A DNA stretch of 64,000 nucleotides from Paenibacillus tianjinensis (GCF_017086365.1 NZ_CP070969.1:4712001-4776000), one strand, 5' to 3'. Positions 39,053 through 47,592 are shown, counted from the first letter of the stretch. A program made the numbers and translations. The notes: generated from the sequence alone by a model not told the origin.

Positions 39053-39622
39053 TTAGTTCAGCTTTCTTAAGCTTCCCTGCCGGGTCCGGGTCTTAGCATA
39101 AGCTGTTGCGAGCAGGGTGCCAATGACCCCCACGGTTACAATATTTGCCGCTCCGGCGATCAATCCTTGCGTAAACACCTTGTTCGCCGGCTCTGCATAA
39201 ATGAGAATATCCAGCGTTGGTGCTACAGCAAACCAGGCAATGGCATTTGCTGCGATCTGGGCGAGATTGAACCTGATGATTTCTTTTCTGCCGAACTCCC
39301 CGTCCTGTATAGAGATTCCAGCCACAAGCAGGCCGATAATCAGCCCGACCAGTCCTGAGGAGATTACCCAGCTGAACCAGGGGGAACCGTAAAAAATGGC
39401 ATCCTTCAGCGTATGGCCGATCAAGCCGATCAGCAGTCCGGCAACGGGTCCGTACAACAAGGCGAACAATGCAAGTAGCGCATAAGTGGTCTCAATATTC
39501 GTATTCGGAATGCCGGAGGGGATCGAACCGAACCTTCCCAAAATTACGAATAATGCCGAACCGATTCCAACCGCTACAATCGTTCTGATAGATAATATAT
39601 CTTTTTTGGCCACCTGCTTCAT
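39053..39622 (-). CDS. ECF transporter S component, UPF0397 family
   Basis: A 189-residue hydrophobic protein matching UPF0397: [17 protein letters not shown] at the N-terminus, [19 protein letters not shown] in the middle, and [15 protein letters not shown]. These are substrate-binding subunits of ECF importers, usually beside a double ATPase and a CbiQ-type protein exactly as here. The transported compound is not known to me. No riboswitch is evident in the 112 bases upstream, so the substrate cannot be guessed from regulation. A 15-20 residue basic tail ends the protein. Confidence 0.88.
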   Translation of the reverse strand: MKQVAKKDILSIRTIVAVGIGSALFVILGRFGSIPSGIPNTNIETTYALLALFALLYGPVAGLLIGLIGHTLKDAIFYGSPWFSWVISSGLVGLIIGLLVAGISIQDGEFGRKEIIRFNLAQIAANAIAWFAVAPTLDILIYAEPANKVFTQGLIAGAANIVTVGVIGTLLATAYAKTRTRQGSLRKLN

Positions 39623-39682
39623 CTCCCTTATGTATTTTTAGGAATTATACATCGGTTTACTAGGGATTACTATAGATTTACT

Positions 39683-39730
39683 AAAAAAAGATCTGCGTAG
39701 CCCTAAAACAGCTGCTTCACAGATCTTTTG
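39683..39730 (-). terminator. Intrinsic terminator after the Ig-like protein gene
   Basis: The minus strand forms AGATCTG...CAGATCT, with CAAAAGATCTGTG on one side and CGCAGATCTTTTTTTAG on the other; the T-run is seven bases. It starts a few bases after the stop at 39735. Confidence 0.85.
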
Positions 39731-39734
39731 CGTT

Positions 39735-41981
39735 CTATTTTACAGTAACGGATACCGTTACCGTTTTGTTGTTCCACTTGCCTTTAATAGATGTTGTTCC
39801 TTTGCTCACTGCTGTAATCGTTCCGGATGCATTCACCTTCGCCACAGATGGTTTGGAGCTTGTCCAGACTACACTTCCTGTGACATTGGCAGTTTTTCCG
39901 GTATCATATAGCGCCGTCACGACTACATTTTGGGAGGATCCGGCAGCAAGAGTCAGCTTGGTCTCATTCACAGTCAGCTTGGCCAGCTTAGGAACCACTG
40001 TAACTTTGACTGTAGCGGTAATGCCCTGATAAGAACCAGTCAACGTTGCCGTGCCTTCGGCAGCAGCCTTCACAGATGTTCCCTTTACTGTAGCCACTTC
40101 CGGATTGGAGGATTCCCAGTCCATTCCGCCGGAGAAGTTAGCCGACTTGCCGTTCGCAAAATATCCGGTTACCTTGATTGTTTTGGTGGCTTTGAGGTTT
40201 AGTTCCAGTGTTGCAGGCTCTACAACAAGCTTCACAACCTTCTGCTCAATCGATACCGGGATGCTGATGGTCTTGTTGGCATAAGTACCTTTGAGGGTAG
40301 CTGTACCTTTGGTTAAGCCTTTGATCACTTTGCCGCTAGCAATTTGTTTAATCACGGCATTCGTTCCGGTAACCTCCCAGGCAATCGTACCGGAGACATC
40401 AAGCTCGTCACCATTTTCGAGCACTGCGTTCACTGTCGGCAGCGGCTGCTCTTCCCCAATGACAAGTCCCAGCCCGTCTTCAGGCCCAATCAGAATCAGA
40501 ACTTTGTTCAGTACTGTTACTTTCAGCTCGACGCTTTTCGCGCGCACTTCGGAGGCCGGCAAGGAGACATTTCCCGTCTTGATCTTGCCGGTAAGGGTTA
40601 CTGTCCCTGCTTTGACCGCAGCAAGCTTGCCGTCTTTAATCTCAGCGATCTCATTATTGCCAGAAGTCCATACGATTTCCGGGCTGATATCCAGCTTGGT
40701 CCCATCCAGCTTAGTGCCGCTTACTTTCGGCAGGGTAAGGGTATCGGATGTATACATTTCCTGCTCGGTTTTCTCAAGTGTCAAATCCGTAATTGTCGGA
40801 TACACAGTCACTTTGAGCATCTTGCTGACACCCAGGTTATCTGCTTTAATCACTGCCGATCCAACTGCTTTGGCGGTGACAGTCGCGGCAGCATCTGCCG
40901 ACGCTGTAGCATCCTTTGCCACCGTTACGGCCAACTGATTGTCAGAAGTCCAGGTTGCATCCGCAGACTGGTTCAGGGTTGAGTTAGCGGCATTTCTCAT
41001 TTTCGCCATAACCTTTAGGCTTTCACCGAGAAAAAGAGCCTGATCATCCGAAGGCGTTAACAGAATCGCCTCGTAAGGGGAACGGACATATACATCCACT
41101 GCCTTGGACACTCCAAGGTAGCTTGCTTTAATTACAGTCTTTCCTGAAGCCAGGACGGTGATTGTTCCGGCTTTTACAGTTGCTACACTCTCATTCGAGC
41201 TTGACCATTCGGCCAGACCCGTAACCGGTTGTTCGTTACTGCTCTCGGTCGCTTTGGTCATTGCTGTTAATTCCACCGGATCATCTCCGACCAGCAACTC
41301 CAGCTCCTTGACAACATCAGCTTCATCTTTCTCTTTCAGTACAATCGCTGAATACGGCAGTCCTACTTCAGCCTTGAACGATGCAGTCAAGCCTTTGTAT
41401 TTGGCCGTAATGGTGACGGTTCCTTCTCCCACCAGTATGATTCGGCCATCATCGACAGTCAGCACTCCCGCATTGGAGCTGCTCCAGTCGGCATCGGCGG
41501 ATACATCCTTAACGGAAGTGGCCGATTCGCCGCCTATTGCTTTAGCTTTGACCTGCAGTGTGTCTTTGCTATCGCCTAATTTATATTTCCCGTCGGAGCT
41601 GCGCTCCAGAGTTAATTCCTTATAGGGATGGGTAACAGACACCTCAAGAGTGGCTACCGCATTGTTGTATGTAGCTGTGATCATAGCTGTACCGGCATCC
41701 TGCGGGGTCAGCAGTCCGTTCATCACTTTGACTACATTCGTATTCGAGGATACCCAAGTCGAAGCAGCTGTGACGTCCCTTTTAGAGGAGGACCCTTCAA
41801 GGCTTGCATAGACTTTGATTTGTTTGGGTGTCTGTCCAACGGTAAGCTCTACTTTTGCCGAACTGTCGAAATCGATTGAGATGGTATCGCCTGTAGCTGC
41901 AAAGACGTTTACCGGAAAAGCTACGGCAGCGAGCAATATCATAATGAGGAGCATTTTCGTCATTTTCCTGTACACAGTCAT
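39735..41981 (-). CDS. Secreted protein of tandem bacterial Ig-like (BIG2) repeats
   Basis: A 748-residue exported protein. A signal peptide (TKMLLIMILLAAVAFPVNVFA, cut near residue 28) is followed by eight or nine repeats of about 80 residues. Each has a beta-rich Ig-like BIG2 pattern: VTVYP or VTVVPKL, 'L-x-L/V-x-x-G/D', a Trp-Ser-Ser/Thr-Ser-N/D core (TWVSSNTNVVKV, VVWTSSKPSVAKV) and a GTAT/GTVTLTGxYxG end. No LPXTG, SLH or enzyme domain is visible, so it is probably free or wall-associated and adhesive or structural. The ATG follows AAGGAGAG. It has its own terminator. Function is unknown. Confidence 0.88.
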   Translation of the reverse strand: MTVYRKMTKMLLIMILLAAVAFPVNVFAATGDTISIDFDSSAKVELTVGQTPKQIKVYASLEGSSSKRDVTAASTWVSSNTNVVKVMNGLLTPQDAGTAMITATYNNAVATLEVSVTHPYKELTLERSSDGKYKLGDSKDTLQVKAKAIGGESATSVKDVSADADWSSSNAGVLTVDDGRIILVGEGTVTITAKYKGLTASFKAEVGLPYSAIVLKEKDEADVVKELELLVGDDPVELTAMTKATESSNEQPVTGLAEWSSSNESVATVKAGTITVLASGKTVIKASYLGVSKAVDVYVRSPYEAILLTPSDDQALFLGESLKVMAKMRNAANSTLNQSADATWTSDNQLAVTVAKDATASADAAATVTAKAVGSAVIKADNLGVSKMLKVTVYPTITDLTLEKTEQEMYTSDTLTLPKVSGTKLDGTKLDISPEIVWTSGNNEIAEIKDGKLAAVKAGTVTLTGKIKTGNVSLPASEVRAKSVELKVTVLNKVLILIGPEDGLGLVIGEEQPLPTVNAVLENGDELDVSGTIAWEVTGTNAVIKQIASGKVIKGLTKGTATLKGTYANKTISIPVSIEQKVVKLVVEPATLELNLKATKTIKVTGYFANGKSANFSGGMDWESSNPEVATVKGTSVKAAAEGTATLTGSYQGITATVKVTVVPKLAKLTVNETKLTLAAGSSQNVVVTALYDTGKTANVTGSVVWTSSKPSVAKVNASGTITAVSKGTTSIKGKWNNKTVTVSVTVK

Positions 41982-42113
41982 CTATTCTCTCCTTAGGCAG
42001 TAAGTTTATCGGTGGTCAATTCCCACACTCTTCCACTATATCGACAATTACGCCTGAAGTGTTTACCTTCTTTTCAGTTTATTTTCAGTTTCGGCCGAAT
42101 TCGGGACTTTGTA

Positions 42114-42330
42114 ACTATATAAAATGAACCTTTACTTTATCTGATTTGGGGTTGGCCGTGACTACAGAGAATATTTGGACTTCCGGCCGCTGTTGTCTGC
42201 AGATTTCTTGATTTTACCGCTCTTAGAGGTAGAAATAAGCAGACAAAGGCGGACGCTACGCTCCTCCAGTTCCAAAATCCCCCTCCGTCACTTTCCCCTT
42301 TTGATTATATTCAAATTCATTTTATATAGT
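42114..42330. mobile_element. Structured dispersed repeat, copy 2, with 15-bp terminal inverted repeats
   Basis: A core (42153-42300) matching the copy at 33411-33610 carries the conserved hairpin GTCTGC-ATTTCT...AGAAAT-GCAGAC. It is bounded by a perfect 15-bp inverted repeat: ACTATATAAAATGAA (42114-42128) and TTCATTTTATATAGT (42316-42330). The total is 217 bp, MITE-like, with no clear target duplication (GTA / AAA outside). The right arm contains the stop codon of the NUDIX gene. Nothing else is recognised in the gap 41982-42113. Confidence 0.65.
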
Positions 42331-42759
42331 AAATTTTTGGGCAAGCATTGACAGCGCCTGTTGGAGAATAGGCACGTTGTTGGCATATAAGCTGCCCTTC
42401 CCCCGCTCCCAGGCTGCCTCCGGCTCATGCCATTCCACGGCGTTAATCTCTTCAGCCTGCGCTTTGGTCACCCCGCCCACCGCTTCCACCAGGAAGTAAT
42501 GGACTTCCTTATCGACTTTTCCAAATACCGGATGCTGAAAAGTATATTTAATAATATCGATGGGTGCCTTGATTATTCCGACGGTACCAGTCTCCTCACG
42601 GATTTCCCGCAGCGCTGTCTCCTCTACTGTCTCTCCGTCCTCCATCTTGCCTTTGGGCAGCGCCACTTTGCCGTAGCGGTCCACGATCAGCTGTATTTCC
42701 AGCTGCCCGCTACCTCTCCGGTAAACCACGCCGCCCGCTGAAATTTGCTTATGCGCCAT
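42322..42759 (-). CDS. NUDIX hydrolase
   Basis: A 145-residue NUDIX enzyme with the complete box: GKMEDGETVEETALREIREE followed by TG (the Gx5Ex7REUxEExGU form) in residues 36-60. Family members hydrolyse nucleoside diphosphate derivatives such as diadenosine polyphosphates or oxidised nucleotides. The N-terminus (KQISAGGVVYRRG) and the later WHEPEAAW fit the Ap4A-hydrolase-like group, but substrate is uncertain. The last residues and stop codon lie within the inverted repeat of the neighbouring element. AAGGAGC precedes the ATG. Confidence 0.9.
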   Translation of the reverse strand: MAHKQISAGGVVYRRGSGQLEIQLIVDRYGKVALPKGKMEDGETVEETALREIREETGTVGIIKAPIDIIKYTFQHPVFGKVDKEVHYFLVEAVGGVTKAQAEEINAVEWHEPEAAWERGKGSLYANNVPILQQALSMLAQKFTI

Positions 42760-42777
42760 GTTGATAGCTCCTTAAAA

Positions 42778-42846
42778 GTTTTGTAGCATAGCATCACTGA
42801 ATCATCAGCGTCAATACTTGCTTCTAAAGCATACGCTTAGTTTTGC
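42778..42846 (-). repeat. RBS-abutting repeat upstream of the NUDIX gene (degenerate)
   Basis: GTTTTGTAGCATAGCATCAC, TTGCTTCTAAAGCATACGCT and TAGTTTTGCAGC keep the outline of the cdd and hinT copies. On the minus strand it ends CTACAAAACTTTTAAGGAGC, again joining the Shine-Dalgarno. The interior arm ACAAAAC is degenerate (CAATAC). Confidence 0.6.
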
Positions 42847-42862
42847 AGCGTCAAAATAGCAA

Positions 42863-42898
42863 GAAGGACTTCATCTCCCGCGGGAAATGAAATCCTTA
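42863..42898 (-). terminator. Hairpin after mtaB
   Basis: The minus strand forms AAGGATTTCATTTCCC-GCGG-GAGATGAAGTCCTT, an imperfect long stem. The following bases (CTTGCTATTTTG) are only moderately T-rich. It likely ends rsmE-mtaB transcription. Confidence 0.6.
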
Positions 42899-42918
42899 CT
42901 TGCGGCCATCTATAAATG

Positions 42919-44262
42919 CTAGTGCGCGATTGGGCGAAGCTCAGTCCGGCTGACGCCTACCAGCTCGCCCTTGCATTCATTGACTCCGGCTTCCGTAATC
43001 TTCACCTGGCAGAGTTCACCCTGCAGCGAATCATCGCCGCGGAAGAATACCTGCAGGTAATTGTCACTGAAGCCGTGCTGGGTGCTGCGGCCCGGTGCAT
43101 CTTTGGCGGACCGCTCGGCAATGACCGATACGGTCTTGCCGACGAAATTGCGGGCATACGCAAGCTGCATCTCTTCGGAGAGGTCGATCAGCTGCTGTAC
43201 ACGGGCATTCTTAATCTCTTCATCGACCTGGTTCAGCATCCGCGCAGCCGGTGTGCCTGTCCGCTTCGAATACGGGAATACGTGCATCTCGGAGTAGTTC
43301 ACGGCCTTCATGAAGTCATAGCCGGCACGGAACATTTCCTCCGTCTCGCCCGGGAAGCCGACGATTACGTCGGTTGTAATGCCGACATCCGGCATAGCCT
43401 GGCGGATCAGCTGCATTTTGGCGTAATATTCCTCAGTCGTATATTTGCGGCGCATCGCTTTGAGTACGTCGTTATGTCCGGCCTGGAGCGGAATATGCAG
43501 GTGGCGGCACATTTTGGAGCTCCGGTTAAGTACTTCCAGCAGTTTCTCGTCAATCTGGCTGGCTTCAATCGAGCTGATGCGCACCCGCTCCAGCCCGTCC
43601 ACTTTGTCCAGCTCCCAGAGCAGATCGGCGAGACGATAATTGTCCAGGTCATCGCCGTAGCCTCCGGTGTGAATGCCAGTGAGCACAAATTCCTTGTAGC
43701 CAGCCTCAACCAGCTGATGCGCTTGCGCAACGATGGATTTCGGATCACGGCTGCGTGACAGCCCGCGCGACCACGGAATGATGCAGAAGGTGCAGAAGTT
43801 GTTACAGCCGTCCTGAATTTTCATAAAAGCCCGCGTCCGGTCGGCAAAGCCAGGCACATCCAGCTCCTCAAATTCACGCGTCTTCATAATATTGCGCACG
43901 GCATTAACCGGCTGGCGGGATTCCTGTATATTCTTGACGTGGGTCATAATATGCTCACGGTCCTGGTTCCCGATCACCAAATCGACCCCGGGAATATCGA
44001 GAATCTCGCCGGGTGAGGTCTGCGCATAGCAGCCCGTTACGGCTACGATGGCCTCCGGGTTGCGGCGCACGGCGCGGCGGATCATCTGCCGGCTTTTTTT
44101 GTCGCCGGTGTTCGTTACTGTACAGGTATTGATCAAATACACATCGGCAGAGCCCTCGAAATCCACCTGCTCGTAACCTTCATTTTTGAAAAGCTGCCAG
44201 ATGGCTTCAGTGTCATAGAAATTGACTTTACAACCTAAAGTATAAAATGCTACGGATGGCAT
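42919..44262 (-). CDS. mtaB: tRNA t6A37 methylthiotransferase MtaB
   Basis: A radical-SAM enzyme that converts t6A37 to ms2t6A37 in tRNAs reading ANN codons. The 447-residue protein has the N-terminal UPF0004 domain with cluster Cys in TLGCKVN (Cys11), NTCTVTN and TGCYAQ. The radical-SAM CxxxCxxC is in CNNFCTFCIIPWSRG, and a C-terminal TRAM domain follows. The ATG has a strong GGGGGGAG site. It lies 3 bases after the rsmE stop, as in B. subtilis yqeU-yqeV. Confidence 0.96.
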   Translation of the reverse strand: MPSVAFYTLGCKVNFYDTEAIWQLFKNEGYEQVDFEGSADVYLINTCTVTNTGDKKSRQMIRRAVRRNPEAIVAVTGCYAQTSPGEILDIPGVDLVIGNQDREHIMTHVKNIQESRQPVNAVRNIMKTREFEELDVPGFADRTRAFMKIQDGCNNFCTFCIIPWSRGLSRSRDPKSIVAQAHQLVEAGYKEFVLTGIHTGGYGDDLDNYRLADLLWELDKVDGLERVRISSIEASQIDEKLLEVLNRSSKMCRHLHIPLQAGHNDVLKAMRRKYTTEEYYAKMQLIRQAMPDVGITTDVIVGFPGETEEMFRAGYDFMKAVNYSEMHVFPYSKRTGTPAARMLNQVDEEIKNARVQQLIDLSEEMQLAYARNFVGKTVSVIAERSAKDAPGRSTQHGFSDNYLQVFFRGDDSLQGELCQVKITEAGVNECKGELVGVSRTELRPIAH

Positions 44263-44265
44263 TGT

Positions 44266-45030
44266 TTAAGCTCCCCCCATTTCTCCGGATTCATATAGAA
44301 TACATGCTGCGGCGACCATACCTGCTGTCTCGCAGCGCAGAATACGGCTTCCAAGTCCAACGGATACTGCCCCGGCTTCTTCGGCCGCACGGCATTCCTC
44401 CGGGCTGAAGCCGCCTTCGGGTCCGACGACGATCATGACCTTGCCCGCAGATTCCGGCGGCAGCGCGGATAACCAAGGAGCGGCGGCACTGCGCAGCTGC
44501 AGGCCTTCTTCCTTTTCATAACAGAAGTATACCGCATCGTACCCGCTGAAGCTCTGCAGCAGCTGCTTCCAGCTGAGCGGTGAATGCACGGACGGCACGA
44601 TATTCCGGTGCGCCTGCTCGGCGGCTTCCTTGGTGATTTTGCGCCAGCGCTCCAGCCGCTTGCTCTCCTTACGCTCATCGTACTGCACGATGGTACGCTC
44701 CGAGAGGAAGGGGGCAAAGGCCACCGCACCGATTTCGGTGCATTTTTGAATGACCGTTTCCAGCTTGTCACCTTTAGGCAGACTCTGGGCCACCGTGATC
44801 TGGATACGCGGCTCATGAGTCATCTCCAGGGGTTCCAGGATGTTCACTACAACCTCACCAATTTCAATCGATGCAATTTCCACCAGGGCTTCACGGGCTA
44901 CGCCATCGCTTACAATCAGCTTGTCCCCCGCCTTGCCGCGCATGACCTTGGCGATATGGCGGGCATCTTCGCCCCCAATACTCACCTGATCCGTGCCAAA
45001 CTGCTCGGGTGCTACAAAATAACGCTGCAT
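44266..45030 (-). CDS. rsmE: 16S rRNA m3U1498 methyltransferase RsmE
   Basis: A SPOUT-class methyltransferase acting on U1498 of 16S rRNA. It shows the N-terminal PUA-like start MQRYFVAPEQF, ARHIAKVMRGKAGD, QSLPKGDKLETVIQKCTEIG, and the knot with VGPEGGFSPEE and LGSRILRCETAGM. It is 254 residues from ATG 45030, which GAGG precedes. A terminator-like hairpin (45064-45104) separates it from the M50 protease upstream, so it may have a separate promoter. Confidence 0.96.
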   Translation of the reverse strand: MQRYFVAPEQFGTDQVSIGGEDARHIAKVMRGKAGDKLIVSDGVAREALVEIASIEIGEVVVNILEPLEMTHEPRIQITVAQSLPKGDKLETVIQKCTEIGAVAFAPFLSERTIVQYDERKESKRLERWRKITKEAAEQAHRNIVPSVHSPLSWKQLLQSFSGYDAVYFCYEKEEGLQLRSAAAPWLSALPPESAGKVMIVVGPEGGFSPEECRAAEEAGAVSVGLGSRILRCETAGMVAAACILYESGEMGGA

Positions 45031-45063
45031 ATTCAAACCTCATTCTGTTCGATTATTCAGCGT

Positions 45064-45104
45064 AAAAACGGCGGCGTTCCTGCTGTCCAGGTCTCCGGCC
45101 GCCG
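45064..45104 (-). terminator. Intrinsic terminator after the M50 protease gene
   Basis: The minus strand reads CGGCGGC, a 22-base loop region, then GCCGCCG followed by TTTTTACG. It is GC-rich with a five-T run and lies about 80 bases after the stop at 45181. Confidence 0.75.
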
Positions 45105-45180
45105 CTCCTACGCACATATAAACCCTCTAAAAATAACACATTACATCATACAACGTTTGCCTGTCTGTGAACAGCCCCTG

Positions 45181-45873
45181 TTACAGGGTCCCATATCCGA
45201 ACAGCTTGAGGAACATATTGATAAAGTCAGTGGCAATTTGCTGTGACCATATGTTCAGCGGCCGGATGGTATAAGCGCTCAGTCCGGGAATGAAAATGAT
45301 CAACAAGAAGATAAAGACCGTCCACTGTTCATACTGCTGTAATTTGCCGCGAATCGGACGCGGTGCGATGTCTTCCACAATCCGGTAGCCGTCCAGCGGC
45401 GGCAGCGGAATCAGGTTGAACACAAACAGGAAGAAATTGAACGGAATAAACATTCCGAAGAACCAGTATATCGCTCTTAACAATTGATCATTTGTAATGG
45501 AATCCATAACGCCTGTTGCATGGAGTGCAGCGTAGATCAGCGCACCGAGAATACCAAGCAGCAGATTGCTGATTGGTCCGGCTGCGGATACAATTACTCC
45601 CATCAGCCGCGGGCGGCTGAAATTGTCGCGGTTCACCGGAACCGGACGGGCCCAGCCGAATCCGGCAATGAGCAGCAATATTATACCGAACAGATCAAAA
45701 TGAACGGCAGGATTCAGTGTCATGCGGCCCAGCAGTCTTGCCGTCGGATCACCGAATTTGTTGGCAAAGTATGCGTGAGCGAACTCATGCACAGTAAATG
45801 CGATCACAATCGTAATCAGAAAAAACGGAAGCTGCTGCAGGGGATATACTAAAATTCGATCCAATGAATCCAT
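45181..45873 (-). CDS. Site-2 protease family (M50) membrane metalloprotease
   Basis: A 230-residue polytopic membrane protease of the S2P/YwhC-like group. The zinc site HEFAH lies in FTVHEFAHAYFANKFGDP near residues 28-40, and the third ligand region is NLIPLPPLDG near 165, the usual N-P-x-P-x-D-G form. About five to six helices are visible. Such enzymes cut transmembrane substrates in the bilayer; the substrate is unknown. Its ATG starts 2 bases after the prmA stop, so it is coupled to prmA, a Paenibacillus-type insertion in the prmA-rsmE order. Confidence 0.9.
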   Translation of the reverse strand: MDSLDRILVYPLQQLPFFLITIVIAFTVHEFAHAYFANKFGDPTARLLGRMTLNPAVHFDLFGIILLLIAGFGWARPVPVNRDNFSRPRLMGVIVSAAGPISNLLLGILGALIYAALHATGVMDSITNDQLLRAIYWFFGMFIPFNFFLFVFNLIPLPPLDGYRIVEDIAPRPIRGKLQQYEQWTVFIFLLIIFIPGLSAYTIRPLNIWSQQIATDFINMFLKLFGYGTL

Positions 45874-45875
45874 CT

Positions 45876-46925
45876 CTACCTCTTTCCGGCTGTAATTGCC
45901 ACCCAGTCTTCTTCACGGGTAATTTCCATAATCTCAAAACCGGAAGCCTCAAGTGCCTGTGTCACAAGACCTTCCTTATCCTTATAGATGCCGGAGGTAA
46001 TATAAATCCCGCCCGGCTGCAGTGCACGGAATACATCATCTGTGAACAGCACAAGAATCTCCGCCAGAATGTTAGCCACGATTAGCTTCACGGGAAGTGT
46101 CACTCCAAGGCCAGAATCTGCCGGAGCTTCAGTTTCCTGCGTGTTCGTATAACCGGGTCTTGCCGCAGGCCACATATCTGCCGCTGCAGTATCCGCTGCG
46201 CCTTCGCCGCCAAGCAGCGACAGCAGGTCGCTTTCTTTTACAGTAACCGATTCCTGCAGTCTGTTCAGGACCACATTCTCCCGGGCACTTTCTACCGCGA
46301 CCGGATCAAGATCCAGCGCAAGCACAGACTTTGCCCCAAGCAGAACCGCACCCACAGCCAGAATACCGGATCCGGTGCCTACGTCGATTACTTCCTCACC
46401 GCCGCTGATTCTCTTCTCAAGTGCACGCAGGCACAGTGCGGTCGTAGGATGCGTACCTGTTCCGAAGGCCATGCCGGGATCGATTTCAATAATTTTCTCA
46501 TCCGGGCCGGCTGGTGTATATTCTTCCCAGGTCGGTTTAATGGTCAGACGCTCCGATACACGCAGCGGCTTGAAATACGCCTTCCAGGCATGGGCCCATT
46601 CGTCCTCGTCTACGGTCTTCCATGAGATCAGCGCTTTGCCGGGATCAATCCCGAACTCCCGCAGCTCTTCCACACGCGGAGCGACTTCCGAGATCACATC
46701 GTCCATCGAAACCGTCTCGGCATAGTAACCTTTAATCACAGCTTCACCGATCGGAATATCATTCAGCGGCTCGTCGTATAATTCGCCGTACCGGGTGTCT
46801 CTTATTTTACTCAGTGTTCCTGATTCTTCAATGGAAACACCGCCTGCTCCGGCTTCATACAGCAGATTGGATATCATCTCCTGTGCCTCTTCTGTTGTAT
46901 GTACCGTCAGTTCATGCCATAACAT
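45876..46925 (-). CDS. prmA: Ribosomal protein L11 methyltransferase PrmA
   Basis: Trimethylates ribosomal protein L11. The catalytic SAM domain has EVIDVGTGSGILAVGAVLLG and ALDLDPVAVESARENV, with NILAEIL later as motif IV; MLWHELTVHTTEEA is the family start. It has 349 residues from ATG 46925 (AGGAGG upstream), longer than the ~311 usual, because of a disordered-looking insert of about 40 residues (237-275) between LLSLLGGEGA and the VANILAEIL strand. The larger frame to 47069 is not used. It follows dnaJ in B. subtilis; here a 12-kb block lies between. Confidence 0.95.
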   Translation of the reverse strand: MLWHELTVHTTEEAQEMISNLLYEAGAGGVSIEESGTLSKIRDTRYGELYDEPLNDIPIGEAVIKGYYAETVSMDDVISEVAPRVEELREFGIDPGKALISWKTVDEDEWAHAWKAYFKPLRVSERLTIKPTWEEYTPAGPDEKIIEIDPGMAFGTGTHPTTALCLRALEKRISGGEEVIDVGTGSGILAVGAVLLGAKSVLALDLDPVAVESARENVVLNRLQESVTVKESDLLSLLGGEGAADTAAADMWPAARPGYTNTQETEAPADSGLGVTLPVKLIVANILAEILVLFTDDVFRALQPGGIYITSGIYKDKEGLVTQALEASGFEIMEITREEDWVAITAGKR

Positions 46926-47034
46926 GTGTGTAGGTCCTCCTAAAATAATATGCAGTGGTTGAATATTTAACAGTATAACATTTCTTCTATAGGTAGCGCC
47001 AAAACCGCGACTTCTGTGCCTTAGCTCCGTTATT

Positions 47035-47592
47035 TCACCGGCGGCAAAAGCAGTCAGCCGTATGGTCATTCACCATGCCCGAGGCCTGCATAAACGCATA
47101 ACAAATCGTAGAGCCGACAAACTTCATGCCCTTCTTCTTCAGCGCCTTGCTCATCTCGTCAGACTGGGCGGTGGTAGCCGGAACCTCGGAACGTGTCTTC
47201 CACTGGTTAATCACCGGCTTTCCTCCGGTAAAGCTCCACAGGTAATCGGCAAAGCTGCCCTCATCCCGGCAAATCTGCAGGTAGACCTCCGCATTCCGCA
47301 GAATGGCATTGATCTTCAGAGGGTTACGGATAATCCCCGTATCCTGCATCAATGATTCAATTTTCGCTTCATCATACTGGACAATCTTCTGCGGATCGAA
47401 TCCGTCGAAGACTTTCCGGAAATGCTCCCGCTTTTTCAGCACGGTATACCAGCTCAGTCCGGCCTGCATGCCCTCCAGCATCAGCAGCTCGAACAGCTTC
47501 CGGTCATGGTGCAGCGGCTTGCCCCATTCTTCATCGTGGTAGGCAATATAGAGCGGGTCTTCGTTAACCCAGGCACAGCGTGTGATCTCCAA
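47035..47592 (-). CDS. tag: DNA-3-methyladenine glycosylase I (Tag)
   Basis: Removes 3-methyladenine from alkylated DNA in base excision repair. Family motifs are RCAWVNEDPLYIAYHDEEWG at the start, LFELLMLEGMQAGLSWYTVL, and the zinc-binding C-terminus with His/Cys residues (VNDHTADCFCR). I start at TTG 47592 (185 residues) behind GGAGAG; the frame extends to 47649 without a better site. It is oriented as its neighbours and separated from prmA by 110 bases. Confidence 0.94.
   Translation of the reverse strand: MEITRCAWVNEDPLYIAYHDEEWGKPLHHDRKLFELLMLEGMQAGLSWYTVLKKREHFRKVFDGFDPQKIVQYDEAKIESLMQDTGIIRNPLKINAILRNAEVYLQICRDEGSFADYLWSFTGGKPVINQWKTRSEVPATTAQSDEMSKALKKKGMKFVGSTICYAFMQASGMVNDHTADCFCRR

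Noticed and set aside
46926-47069. N-terminal extension of PrmA
   Set aside because: Frame is open upstream but the AGGAGG site and family start point to ATG 46925.
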